Shown here one piece after another: positions 1 to 11,862 of a stretch of DNA of 64,000 nucleotides. Made by a program: the position numbers and the translations under genes. Source of the DNA: Mallotus nudiflorus (taxonomy: Eukaryota > Streptophyta > Magnoliopsida > Malpighiales > Euphorbiaceae); the NCBI GenBank assembly GCA_947683625.1, contig CANTUR010000283.1, positions 286,001 through 350,000 on the forward strand. Reading direction: 5' to 3'. The notes under the pieces are model-generated. The model was not told the origin of the DNA and searched no databases. It worked only from the letters and a program-made list of their open reading frames with translations. Each line of letters begins with the position of its first letter. Position 1 is the stretch's first letter.

Positions 1-960
1 TTCTACAAAAATTAATAAATGTATATTAAGCTAAGGGGAACAACATTTGTGAAGGAATTTTTCATGAATCAATCAAATTAAAGTTCAAAAAATTCAAGAA
101 CCCTAAAATGGTCGAATTCAAAAAATTGAAACCTAAGCAAATCAAGACCATTTTAAGTGAAAAAAAGCTTGGAATCACACTCATTGGAGCTCAAGGAGAA
201 GAAAGAGACTGGCGGTATCAAAAATGGTGGCCGAAAACGTCATGAACGACATTGCTCCCACTTTCGGCTTCTCCGGCCAAAAATGGCTTCAAGACGTCGG
301 AAACGGCTGCAACAGGCGGCGAGGAAGGCTGAGGAAGGAGGTGGCACGCTAGACGGCACACCAACGGCAAGGAAACGGCAGTAGCAACGGCAGACGGTGA
401 TGGGGAACAGTCAGGAGGAAGAAGAAGTTCGGGTGGCAAAGTTGTAATTAATCCAAACTTTATAATTTTGTTAATATTAAATGTATATATGTATATATAT
501 ATACTTTATACTACATATTAAAATAATATTAAATCACACACATTAAATACACACCACACACATATAATTTAATATCTTAATAATTTAATACACCTAAAAT
601 AATTAAATAATATTAAAATAAATAGACAAATAATAAAATATTAGAGTAATATTAATTAAACCCTAATTAAATAAATAATTACACTAACATACGTTATTTA
701 GTATTTTAAAAATATATATGAGTTCATGCAAGTCCGTAAATCTATTTAAAATAATTAATAGTAAATTATTTATGTGAAAATTTCCCCGAAAATGCAAGTC
801 CTGGGAAAATTTTACGTTAAGCACTTAAAATAATACACAATAATTAAAATAGGTTTTAAATACATATCAACTCGTAAAAATATCATAATAGATATACAAA
901 ATTATTAACATTGCATATCCCGATGTAGTATTAAAATATTTTAAAACACGGGATATTACA
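1..960 (-). mobile_element. LTR fragment, minus orientation, cut by the window edge
   Basis: The right edge reads GGGATATTACA at 950-960, the reverse complement of an LTR start TGTAATATCCC. It abuts a second LTR at 961. Reading leftwards there is an A+T-rich stretch, a short TA run at 481-506 and a G+C-rich purine-rich block at about 190-440. This is the same order (LTR start, TA run, G+C-rich leader) seen in the other LTRs of this window. I infer a related but distinct chromovirus LTR. The small open frames in the G+C-rich block are probably chance. The left end and any target duplication lie outside the window. Confidence 0.5.
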
Positions 961-2129
961 AATATAGCTCATAATAACCTACATAATATAGCCGATGATA
1001 AAGAAATCCGGTGTAGAGGCAGTCTGAGGTCGAACTCCAAAGCTCCTTAAAAAAAATAGATTGAAGGGAATCAAACCTCACTGAGTAAGTCAATAAAAAG
1101 AGCTGTACGGTTTGAAAACCTTTTTGAAAACTATATAGTTATAGTGAAAATAATTTATAACGTATATATATATATAACTTTTGAAAAATCTCGGTAGAAC
1201 CCTAAATCCAAATTTCTAAATGGCCAACTGGGCCCACTTAACCCAACTAGACTATTGGTCCCTAAGAGCAAAGGCATCAACCGAGACACCAAGCTACAGT
1301 CATCCACTTAATCCAATTACATGGCACTGGTGGTCCCCGAGAGAAGGCTTCCACCGAGGCACCCGTCCCAATTTATATCCACAAGTCATACATACATCGG
1401 ATCCATCTCTCAATCTCTACCATGTGCACACGGTCCTAGTGAAACCCACCAGGTAGCCCGTTCTACCAAAATTTCTCAAAACTAATTTTAAATAAATAAA
1501 ATGCTCTTAAATCTTAAATAGCAGCATTTAAATTAAATAAATCATATGATAAATACTAAAAATATGAGTGCACGCATCTTTAAATAAAACACACACACAT
1601 ATCAATTTATCAACTTACAAGATGAGCGAGAAGGTTGACAATTGCGCGTCTGCCTCAATCTAACAGCTCCTGCTCCGGTACTCTCTAAAAAAAACATACC
1701 TATTTTAAAAACACGTTTATGGAATAAAAATCAAAAATCGATAGAAATAGCAAAATTCTAGACTGACTCAAGGAAGATCGGATAAGACTCGATAGATAAG
1801 GAAAACCCTTGATTAACGTTAGGAATTTACGAAAGATGTCACGTTTTACGAGAAAATCTACCAAAATTTTGACAGAGTCTCCTCTGTAAAACGGACATCT
1901 CTCTACCATAGGTAGAGTCATTCCTGCATAGAAAAATACACTTCTAGTATTCGCAAACATTCACACTCGAGTTGGGCTTCCAAAACTATACTTAGCCCCG
2001 ACCAAGATCACAACTCAACCATCACACAAAAAAATTAAATCATTTATTTCCCAAAAAATACATATTACATATAAATATCCATAACTTAGAAAATCATCTC
2101 TTCTTAAAGCTTAAAAATAAAATTTCACA

Positions 2130-2173
<44 letters not shown>

Positions 2174-3474
2174 GAAACAATATTCAAAATTAACATTACT
2201 TAATTAAAAATACCAATTAATTCATAAAAATCCTCTATACCTCTTAAATATTAATAAAACCAACTAAAATATATTTAACTATAATTAGCATAAAATTACA
2301 TATTTACCCATATAATAGAAAAAATACACATAATACTCAAAATAATACCTAATATATTATTTAAAATTAATTTTTGAAAACTAGTGTTAATTAGTCTAAA
2401 ATATTAAATAATTTGTAAAAATCCTTTTAAATTCCTTAAATATTATTAAAACCAACCAAAATCCATTATTTAACTATAATAATCATAAAATTACATTTTT
2501 ACCCCTATATTACATAAATTTACATAATATATTATTATTACTCAAAAATTCCCTAAAAATTATACAAATACCTAAAAATTATTTTCTCAATATCAAATTT
2601 CTTAATATAATTAAAAACATAAAATTAACTAATAATTTCTTCCAAAATATAAATTTAACCCAATTATCCACATTTGACATAAACTTAAAAATAATTATAA
2701 AAATAGTATAAAAATCACAAAAACTATAAATCAAGTTCTAGAATTAATAACATTTAATAATAATACCAATTTTCACAATTTCATAATTTTTAACAATTAA
2801 TTTTCAGAAATTTATAAAATATTAATAAAATATCCAAAATCCACAAAATTCACAATTAACACAATAATTTTCTATAATCTTAAATAAAATCAATATACTA
2901 AAAATAATTAACAATAATTTACTCTAATCACTAATTAAACTCAAAGAAAAATCAAATAAAATCAAATAAAAAATCAAATAAAATTCTGTAAAATCAAGAA
3001 AAATCAAAATAATATACAAAAATTGGATTTAAACATCTAACTTAGCATAATTAATCATATAACTTAGAATAAATGAAGCTTAACACATAAATCAACTCAG
3101 ACAACCAGAAATCAACCCAGAAACAACCTAAAACAACCTCGCACGACTCACCTTCAACCTCAATTTTTGAAGCCAAAAATGGGTGGCAGTGGTGAGGCTT
3201 GGCATCAACCGATGCTTGAGAAGGTGAGGCAAGCTAAGGGAGCAACAGCGGCGCCGATCTAGATCCGACAACAACGATGGAAGCTTCAAACCGAGAGAGG
3301 AAGACCGTAGGAAGAAAAGGAGAAGGGAAGAGAAGTTGGTGGCTACTGTGGCGGTGATGGCTGCTCTGGGAGGGTCGTGGCGCATCGGAGGGAGAGGGAA
3401 TGATAGTGATTATGGCGAATGGGAAGGAGGGGCAGTGGGTGAGGTTCGAGTTCTCTTAGGTGAGTTTCTCCCTT

Positions 3475-3508
<34 letters not shown>

Positions 3509-3677
3509 CAAAATAATACTTACATATAATAATAAAACCCTAAAATTATAATAATAATATCTATCTCAATTAAATGGGTGAAAAAAATTAACAATTGTAT
3601 AATATAATTTAAAATTATTCATTACTAACAAATTCAAAAATTACTTTGTTTAAATAAAAAAAATATAGGGTATTACA
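961..3677 (-). mobile_element. Truncated chromovirus-type LTR, same family as the solo LTR at 21341-24355
   Basis: The right edge is GGGTATTACA (3668-3677), the reverse complement of the LTR start TGTAATACCC shared with the solo LTR. Blocks around 985-1130, 1220-1470 and 1620-1990 match 21680-21850, 21910-22240 and 22390-22770 closely. It holds a TA run at 2133-2170, another at 3479-3505, a G+C-rich leader block at 3137-3470, and two copies of the roughly 75-bp internal subrepeat (about 1264 and 1339). The end corresponding to the family's TGTCACGACC (21341) is missing, replaced at 960/961 by the neighbouring LTR fragment. No internal retrotransposon domain follows. Confidence 0.75.
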
Positions 3678-6402
3678 CCTTCACCTGCAGGTTCGCAGAC
3701 CATCAATGCAGGTTTATAGACCTTCACTACAGTTCACATTCAATTTAATCTCTATTTAAGAATACATGAACTTCTGATCAGTAACATATGAATTTTTCCA
3801 TTACAACTAATGAATTTATATGCACGAACTAAGTAAATACAACAAAATAATTTGTAGTCAAAATTCAATCTAAAAAAATATAAAAAAAAAAAGAAGAAGA
3901 AAAAGAATGAGCAGCTATTGAATTTCAAAAGAATAGACGTGTAACTTTCGCAAATCTTCTCTAGTTTTAAAACATTTGAGAAACACCATTTTTCCTGGTT
4001 TTGAAGAATTTGAGAGCCACTTATCCAAAAAAAAAAATAAAGTGTAAAAAGAGAAGGTAGGAATCGAAACCAGAGAAAAGGAAAAGCAAGAAAAAAAAAG
4101 AAAAAGAAAAAGAGAAGCATCTCATGATTGGGGAAGAGAAGAGAGAAGAATGGTAATGATCGGAGAAGAGAAGAAAGCATAGCGTTAAAAAAAAAAAAAG
4201 CATTAGAGAAAGTGTTAAAATAAAATACTCACACATGCAATGGACTCCTGGTTCATAATGCATTATGGACAAGAGTCCATGATATAATTTTCGGTATTTT
4301 AGATGTAGTATAATTAAAGTGTTTTATATGTAATACAACATATGTATTTTAAAATAATAATTTTTATAAAGAGAAAAATGTAACTAAATAGATTAAAAAT
4401 AAAACATATTATATTAATTTTAATATTTATTGCCATTATTTTTAAATATAATAGAATTTGTGTTGAGAACTATTAAATTATTATTAGAGTATGTATTATA
4501 ACAATGTTTTAGTAAAAAAAAAAAAAGTTTTAAAAACTAACGGTTTAGGAAAAATGATTGAGTGATTTAAGATTATATATATATATATATATATATATAC
4601 TTATTTTTAAAATAAAAATATATAAAAGATAAACTAAAATATTTTATTTTAATTAAAATTGCATCGCAATCATTTATAACTGTAATATTTAGTTGATGAT
4701 GTCTAAATATATCATTGATAAATAAAAGTACATTTTTTTTTGTCATAAATAGATTTGTATAATTTTTATATATTGTCTTTAAAAAATTATCATAAAAATT
4801 GATGTTAATTTAGAAGAAATTCTACAGTTACTTTTTGATTTTTATACTTTGTATATATTTTCTTTTTTATGTTTTGTATATACTCTCTTTTTTATCACCA
4901 TAAATAAAAGTATATTGAATCATCCAATAGTAATTATTAATAATGTAAATTTTACTTTTTTAAAGTACAAAGTAATTGTAGATTGCACCTTAATTCAAAA
5001 GTGGAGAGAAATCATATATTTTAGTGGTCAATATTGTTAAAACAAGAATTTTTATTGTTATGCTTATTTTGAAAAAATAAGGATCAAAATCAATAGTAGT
5101 ACCAATAAATTTTAATTTAATAGTCACCGAAGTTATTTTCAAAATTTTGAGACTTTGAATCACAGTCTATTTTTTTTTTTTTATAAAAAAATCAATGAAT
5201 AAAATGGTTAAATTAAATATAAAATTTTATATCTATTTTTTAAGTTTTACTATTTATAATTTCCCTTAACAGAAGTTACTATTCGTTCATATTTGATGGT
5301 TTCAGTGGCAAATTTTCTTAAATAGAATTTCTATTCTTCCTAATAGCTCCATTTGACTCGATTCTGATTAATTAAAGCACTTGCCACTATTGTATAATGA
5401 AGATAATTAAACCAAAAAATTACTGTAGTTATTTTAAGATCATAGATAAAAGGTACAATTTTAATTTTTGTGATTTTAACTCATGACAAAACTAAAACTT
5501 TGATTTTTTATAATATTTAAGTACTTTATGTTATATTATGATTTTTTTTATTAAAGTAAAAATTTTATTTGATTAAAAAAGTTATATAAAATGAAATAAT
5601 ATAATATGTTAAATAATGTGCAAGATATTTAACAATTTATTTAGTAATAAATGAAAAAATAAATATTATAAGAATATATATTATACATGTAATACATAGC
5701 GATTTTATAAATTAATAATTTATCAACTTATTACTTAATTAATATCTATTTTAGTATTAATTTTTCATAACTTTAAAATTATTAGTTTATAAAAATTTTA
5801 CGGTACTTTTATAAAAGTTCATTATAAATTAAATAGCTAATAGAACATTTTCTTACTGATTTATCTTTTTTTTTTAAAACATTGATATTTCATTGTTTTT
5901 TTTTAAAACGTTATGGTAAAGAAGAATGAGGGATTTTAAGAACCTCTTTGCAAGCATTGCCCTAAGAGCTGTTACACTTCATCGTCCTTCTATAAAAAAT
6001 GTCATTTATTAACAAATTAAGCATAACAATTTCTCAAGAAATTTGTAAAATAATAGGAGAATAGAATAAAATCAATTAAATTATATATAAAAGAATTATA
6101 GCATAAGAGCCAAAGAAAACATGAGTAAGTACTAACTTTTTTTTTTCTACATTTAAAAAAATAGGAAGGACAGCCAATAACAGAACATGAATTTGTCAAT
6201 ATGAGGAAGCTTTTATATACATGCAAATTGTCCCAAGCTGAAAAAGGATAAGATAATCGAATTAAAGTATTAAAATCTTATCAGCACAATATTCCACAAT
6301 CATTAATTTCAGAGACCACATGCATGCAGTTGTCAAGTTTTATAGAAACATATTCCATGCAAGTGAACTAATAAATAATTGTTCCATCATCCAGTCACAT
6401 GA
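3678..6402. other. A+T-rich intergenic DNA, no supported gene
   Basis: The stretch has a polypurine segment (3880-4200), short TA runs (4576-4598) and homopolymers. Open frames here, including a minus-strand one at 3752-4180, are low-complexity Phe/Leu-rich translations of the purine tract and show no domain. The only ordered structure I can point to is the nested palindrome at 4241-4279. Confidence 0.6.
4241..4279. repeat. Nested palindrome
   Basis: Outer arms TGGACTC (4241-4247) and GAGTCCA (4273-4279) enclose a perfect 14-bp palindrome CATAATGCATTATG (4254-4267). It could form a two-step hairpin or cruciform. No attached element is evident. Confidence 0.7.
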
Positions 6403-6700
6403 CTAAGGGCCACCGAACTAAGGTGCAACGGTTCGGGTCTATAATCGATCCGGTTGAAATCGGAACTGATTAAATACGAAATCTATTTAAATTGGTTCAA
6501 AATAAAAAAAAGAACTGATTCAGGGTCGGTTTTACTTTCTAAAACCGTGAACTGTCAATTCTAGCTCTGAACCGAATGGCGTCGGTTCTAATACCGTATT
6601 ACAGAAAAATTTGGATCGTTGGCAATATGCAACGGTCTACTGAAAATGAGACCGTTGTTTGTTATAATAATATCTGCATGAAGCTCGGCACAAGACTGCC
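6403..6700. mobile_element. hAT-like transposon terminal remnant
   Basis: This block is richer in G+C than its surroundings and full of CGGTTC/GAACCG words. It contains CAACGGTTCGG near the left end and a CAACGGTC...GACCGTTG inverted pair at about 6630-6656. Such AACGGTTCGG-type sequence and AACGGTC/GACCGTT pairs occur in the terminal regions of plant hAT elements as I recall them. I see no transposase, no right terminal inverted repeat and no 8-bp target duplication, so this is a tentative, truncated remnant. Confidence 0.35.
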
Positions 6701-8769
6701 TCCATCTATTTTTTATTTATAAACAAAAAAAATTAAATTTAAAAAGACAATTTTATCCCCTGACATCTATATAACAATTACGTTATGCGGTTTATTTAGA
6801 AAGTTTAAAAATTTAATTTTATTGTCTATAAAGAGCTTGAGGTGAAAGAGATTTTTCCTTACAGATCAAATTCTCTCAAAATTCTTTATATTTACATTAG
6901 TTTTTCAATTATTCACTCTCTAAATAATATTTTATTTATTTATTAACTTTCATACTCTATAATATTTTTTAATCCAGTGACTTTGTGGCAGTTTAAAATA
7001 AGAAGAAATTGTGTCTTTCATGTGAGGTAATTACAAGAAGTTTAATTGAAAAAGTGTGATTAGTAGATGATGAAGGTGCAGTAGTAATAGGAGAAATAAG
7101 GACAATGGAGGTTGAACCCGTGGTGCTTGCCATGGTAAAGAAAAGAATTTTTTTTTTTTTGTATTGGCTCTGATACTATATTAAAGCAACTGAATGATAT
7201 TTTCTGTGTATTCAAATAATACAAATACAAGATATATATATGCTTAATAGTAGCCTATGTAATAATAACAAAATAATACAACAATAAAATAACAAAGTGA
7301 TAAACGTGGGAAACAAACTAATAACAATATAGCAACAAGATATTACTATTCTTTAATAGGGGATTACCGTTATTAAAATTAAATGTTATGAATTTTTATG
7401 TGCTCATTTGATTTTTTGAGATAATGATGGAAAATAGATAATAAGTTAGGGATTGTAAATGTAATAATCTAAAATATAAGTTATTATATTCGTTTAGGTG
7501 TTTCATATTAAATAATTGGAAATTTTTTTAATTTTCATGATAAAAATGAAGGTTTTGGTGGTTTTTATTTTGGTGTATTATTTATTATTTTTACTCTTAT
7601 TTTTTATTTATTCAAATTTAATTATTGTTTATGTTATTCCTTAATATATATATATATAATAAATAATTTTAATTATAAATAAATAAATAATATATATTTC
7701 AACATATAAATAAATAAAAATAATATATTAAAATTTAAATATAAAATAATTAAAAATTGTCCGTGCAACGGACGAGTGCACTTCCAGTGAGATATTAAAT
7801 TTGATATTAATGAAATTCTTTCTATTTTAGGGTGGATTTGAAAATAATTTTTTTTTTTTTAAATTAGGGGATCCATTCCTCCTTCAACTTGATTATTGTA
7901 TTCTTCGTACTGTCAAGCAATTATTTTTCTAAAAATTAATGAATTTCAGTTTCTATTTTTTTAAAATATATAAAGTTGTCATATATTAAAAATTAATATT
8001 ATAATCATTTACTATAAAATATTTATTTATAAAAATATTATTATAATTCTTTAAGAAAATATAAAATTTATTTACTTTTGATAAATATTTTTTTATTCAA
8101 AAATTTAATAAATATTCTTATTAATTTATATATTTTAAAAATAAATATTAATATTTAAATATTTAACCAACTTATAATTAATTTGATTTGATTTTTAAGC
8201 AAATCAAAAGTCATTCTTTAAGAATAAGAGGGGAATGATGATTCCTATTAATAAGAGAATCACATTCATATTCTCACATCAATTTTAGTTAACCAAATGT
8301 GAGGAATCGGAATCATTCATTTCCACCTTTATTTTTTACTAAACAAATGTCGACTTAATGTTGATAACTTATTCGGAAATTCTCCAAACTTTCAAGCACC
8401 AAAGAGATTAGATGAATTTGTGGGATTTTTCAAATTCAACTTCCATATTTATAAATTCTTGTCGTTATGTGATTAGTTTTTCTTATTAAGACTAAACTGT
8501 CTCATGAGCTTTGAAATATTGGATCCACATTCTGGGTTAACATTAGATAATTTCAAATTGTTGTTAAACATTAATTTATTTCTTTTAGTATTTAAACTTT
8601 TTATTTTACTTTTCAATTAGTATTCTGCTAGATTTTTTATTACATGGAATCAGTGTCATAATATTTATAGAATATTTCTTAAATTAAATGTTACGTTTAT
8701 AATATATATCACAGAAAATTTGATATTCGATTTGAAATAAAACATAATATTTGACACTCAATTTATTAT
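6701..8769. other. A+T-rich intergenic DNA
   Basis: No supported gene. It includes a purine-rich segment with coding-like texture but no open frame (about 6975-7140), the possible Helitron terminus at 7759-7787, and a block at 8190-8350 ending in sequence typical of small A+T-rich MITEs, for which I could not find a matching second end. Confidence 0.5.
7759..7787 (+). mobile_element. Possible Helitron 3' terminus
   Basis: The hairpin GTCCGT-GCA-ACGGAC (7759-7773) is followed 14 bases later by CTTCCAG then T. Plant Helitrons end with a short G+C-rich hairpin about 10-12 bases before CTRR and insert before T. The hairpin fits; the expected CTAG reads CCAG here, one base off. No 5' TC terminus or RepHel reading frame was found, so this would be a non-autonomous or decayed end. 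Confidence 0.35.
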
Positions 8770-8791
8770 TTTAATTTCAAATGGAATACTG

Positions 8792-8873
<82 letters not shown>

Positions 8874-8952
8874 TTAAGTGTTAAATATTTATTAACTTGT
8901 AATATAACCTGATATCTCACTAAAAAATATATATATAGGAGATATTCTCACT
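8770..8952 (+). repeat. Dispersed repeat X, copy 1 with (TA)n expansion
   Basis: It matches 10063-10179. Shared landmarks are TTTCAAAT, GAATAC followed by GAATTATATA, then TTAACTTGTAATATAAC, GATATCTCACTAAAAAA and GGAGATATTCTCACT. This copy carries a (TA)n tract at 8795-8869 that is absent from copy 2, so the microsatellite grew after duplication or was lost from the other copy. Function unknown. Confidence 0.75.
8795..8869. repeat. (TA)n microsatellite
   Basis: About 37 uninterrupted TA dinucleotides inside dispersed repeat X copy 1. Confidence 0.95.
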
Positions 8953-8960
8953 ACAAATAT

Positions 8961-9335
8961 TAACATGTACTATTTATATATTGTTATTAATAATATTTAT
9001 TTTTCAATTTAATTTACATTTAATATTATAATTTTTTTTTGTAGAAATATAAATATATCATGTTTGTGTTAGTATCATAAATAAATAAGAGTCATTAGAT
9101 TAACTTTAATGAGATGTCAATCATCTATATCATGTTAGTAAAAACAAATTTGAGGAGAGTCACTGGACACCATATATTTTCAACTACATTTTATATTTTA
9201 ATAATTAATATTTTTAATTATCTATTTAATATTTAAATTATTTTATTTAAATATAATATATAATTATATTTAATTTAATTTTAATAATATAAAAAAAATT
9301 AGATATGGCAACCATGCTTGTTGCCCTCGAATTTA
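8961..9335 (+). repeat. Duplicated segment Y, copy 1 (uninterrupted)
   Basis: It matches 13532-14452 over its whole length. Both begin AACATGTACTATTTATATAT and end GCAACCATGCTTGTTGCCCT plus CGAATT. Copy 2 has an extra 501-bp insertion, and this copy preserves the empty site (ATATTTTTAATTA followed directly by TCTATTTAATATTT). It lies directly after repeat X copy 1, so X and Y may be parts of one larger unit. Confidence 0.8.
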
Positions 9336-11862
9336 GATATAAATATAAATTTTGCATGTGCGTTGTCATTTTGTCAATGAGATGGGTGAAAGTCTGACAC
9401 TTTTGTAGCATAATTATCGTGGCAACGGAAAGGACATATATATATATATATATATATATGTATAAGAGAAGACATGAAAAGAGGCCATTCTTTCTAATAA
9501 TTGGAACGTACTGTTTATTGACAAATCTGGCTTCCCTTTACCACTAATCTTCATCTCACAACCATGCAACAGACCATATATGTGTTCGCTTGAGAGTGGA
9601 AGTGGGTGTGGGTCTTAGCTAGCTAAGTGGGTGTTTTTTTTTTCTTTTTAATTTTGGTTAATGATGATTATGATGAAGACGATACTCCAATCGAAATCCA
9701 ATGCAAATGATAAAGAGATTAGCAAAGTTTGTTAAGAGGAATGGTGGTCAGGTCAACAAAAAAAAAAAAATCAAGAATTAAGACTAAATTTGGAGTGTGC
9801 ATTTTACATCGCAGTGATTATTTGATTCTAAATATTTCGAAAAGACTTTCTGTTAATTGTGTCTATTAGATGAAATAATTGTTATTCTTCAATTTCCAGA
9901 TATTTTTTTAGTTTCAACTTCAAAAACTAAAAAAATGTATTTTTAATGTTTTAATTAACAGTAAATAATATTTTAATTTATAATTTATTTTGTAATAAAC
10001 TTTTTATAATAATCATATAATTTATTCAAATTTCTGAAAAAAAATTAAAAGAATTTCATTTTTATTTCAAATTGAATACCGAATTATATATTTTATTTTA
10101 AATTAAGTGTTAAATTTTTATTAACTTGTAATATAACATGATATCTCACTAAAAAAAATATATAGGAGATATTCTCACTTTGTTGATATATAAATTTTAT
10201 CAAAAAAAGTCTCCATAAAATCTATATTTATTGATTATATATTAAATGTTAAGTTGTAAAGTTATTAAACAAAATTTTGACAAGTATCTATTTTATATTT
10301 AAGTATTCACTCTAAAATTTAATCTGTCAAACCATGAAAAATTTTAATTTTTATTTAAAATAAAATATTTATCATATATTTATTTAGTATTATTTTTTAA
10401 CTAAAACACTATTATACATCTGTCAATACTATTCAAATTCTAAAAACATTTATATCTTACATATTTTTCTACCGTAAATCGCTTAAATATTTATTTAGCA
10501 TTATTTTTCAACTAAAACACTATTGTATATATATACTAATCTAATAATTTTAAAATCTAATCTTATTATAAATAAAAGAGTATGGTGGGAAAAATTAAAG
10601 AAAATAAAATTAATATGATATATTTTATTTTTAATTTATTAAGACAAAATTTTGAAAAATGTCCCTTTTATAATTCAGCATTAACTCTTAAAATCTTATG
10701 TCTTGAATTATCAAAATTCACAATAATTTTCTACAACAAATTGAAAATTCTTTTTTATTAAAATATACAAATTTTATTTAATATAAAATCTTATAATTTA
10801 ATTAAATTTAAAACATTACTCTTCATTTTCTTAAAAAAAAAATGTCTTTTATCTTAACATAAACATCCTATTATATCCAAATAAAACACTTTTTTTAACC
10901 TCTAAGAAAAAAGTAATTTTCACCCATTTTTTATATTTATTTTATTTTATTTATTTAATAATTATTATTAGTATATGTTGGCTTTGCTTAGTTTTGATTG
11001 ATTTGTGAGCATGCTAGAGAAGCAAGTCCCCAAAATTTTAACTTGACTTCTTCAATTGAAAATGGGTTCTCAAACTCATTTACCACAATTTACTTGGATT
11101 TTAGAGATAGAAATTTGAAAATAAAAAGACTATTTTAGCAATTAAAAAGGAAATTATAGTGATTTAAGAGTTTAGTACAAAAATTAAAGTAAACAGGGCC
11201 ATTATAAATTTAAAAAAATAATTGGCTAATGATTCTAAATTTATAGATTGATGTAGATATAGAAAATGTACATGTTGTATAGATATCCTCTGTGATTGCT
11301 TTTCCCCTTGCTTTTATAGACATTATTTCTTACAGCTCTAGAGTTTCTTTGTTTCCTACAAGAATAAATTCACGAACTACCCTTCAAACTCCTTCTTCAA
11401 GTTTGATCTTTTTCCCCAACACATGTTTCATCTAGAATTTTTTTGCTTTGGCACCAAGTTACTCTACAAAAGATAATCTCCAGAATTGTCCTGTTCATCA
11501 ATGCTCAACAATTCAAAGGTCATTCTATTTTTGGAGAAATAAATTAGCATAGAGTGACACATTTTTCCCCAAGTCTGCTGTGAATGTGAACAATCTATTC
11601 TAGAATTTTCTTTCTTACTTACTCTCCAAGCCTTATAAATTGGGCTTAATACATACTCTTAATAAAAATAATAAGTTCTAACTTTTATATTTGATTAATT
11701 TGTATTTTTTAATTTATTATAATTATTTGTTTTAAAAAATATATATTATTTATGTTACATGCATAGCATTTACAGGAATCCGCGACTAGTAAATAATAGG
11801 TTCGAATACTTAAAAGTTAATATTTGATACCCAATTTTATAAAAAAGAAGAAAAATTAATCT
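9336..11862. other. A+T-rich intergenic DNA including repeat X copy 2
   Basis: No supported gene. It contains a TA run at 9439-9458 and repeat X copy 2. The interval 11270-11660 has higher sequence complexity than its surroundings and begins with TGTAGATATAG-like sequence, which might be an LTR fragment of a copia-like element; I could not find its other end or any protein domain. Confidence 0.5.
10063..10179 (+). repeat. Dispersed repeat X, copy 2
   Basis: Second copy of the segment at 8770-8952, without the long TA tract. The shared core runs from TTTCAAAT through GGAGATATTCTCACT, with scattered single-base differences. Confidence 0.75.

Noticed and set aside
157..384. Basic 75-codon frame near the window start as a gene
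   Set aside because: It lies in the G+C-rich leader of an LTR fragment, with no domain. Similar leaders at 3137-3470 and 23610-23930 also give spurious frames.
3752..4272. Minus-strand frames of 142 and 83 codons rich in Phe and Leu
   Set aside because: They are the complement of a polypurine tract, with no domain or splice context, and two overlapping frames are equally open.
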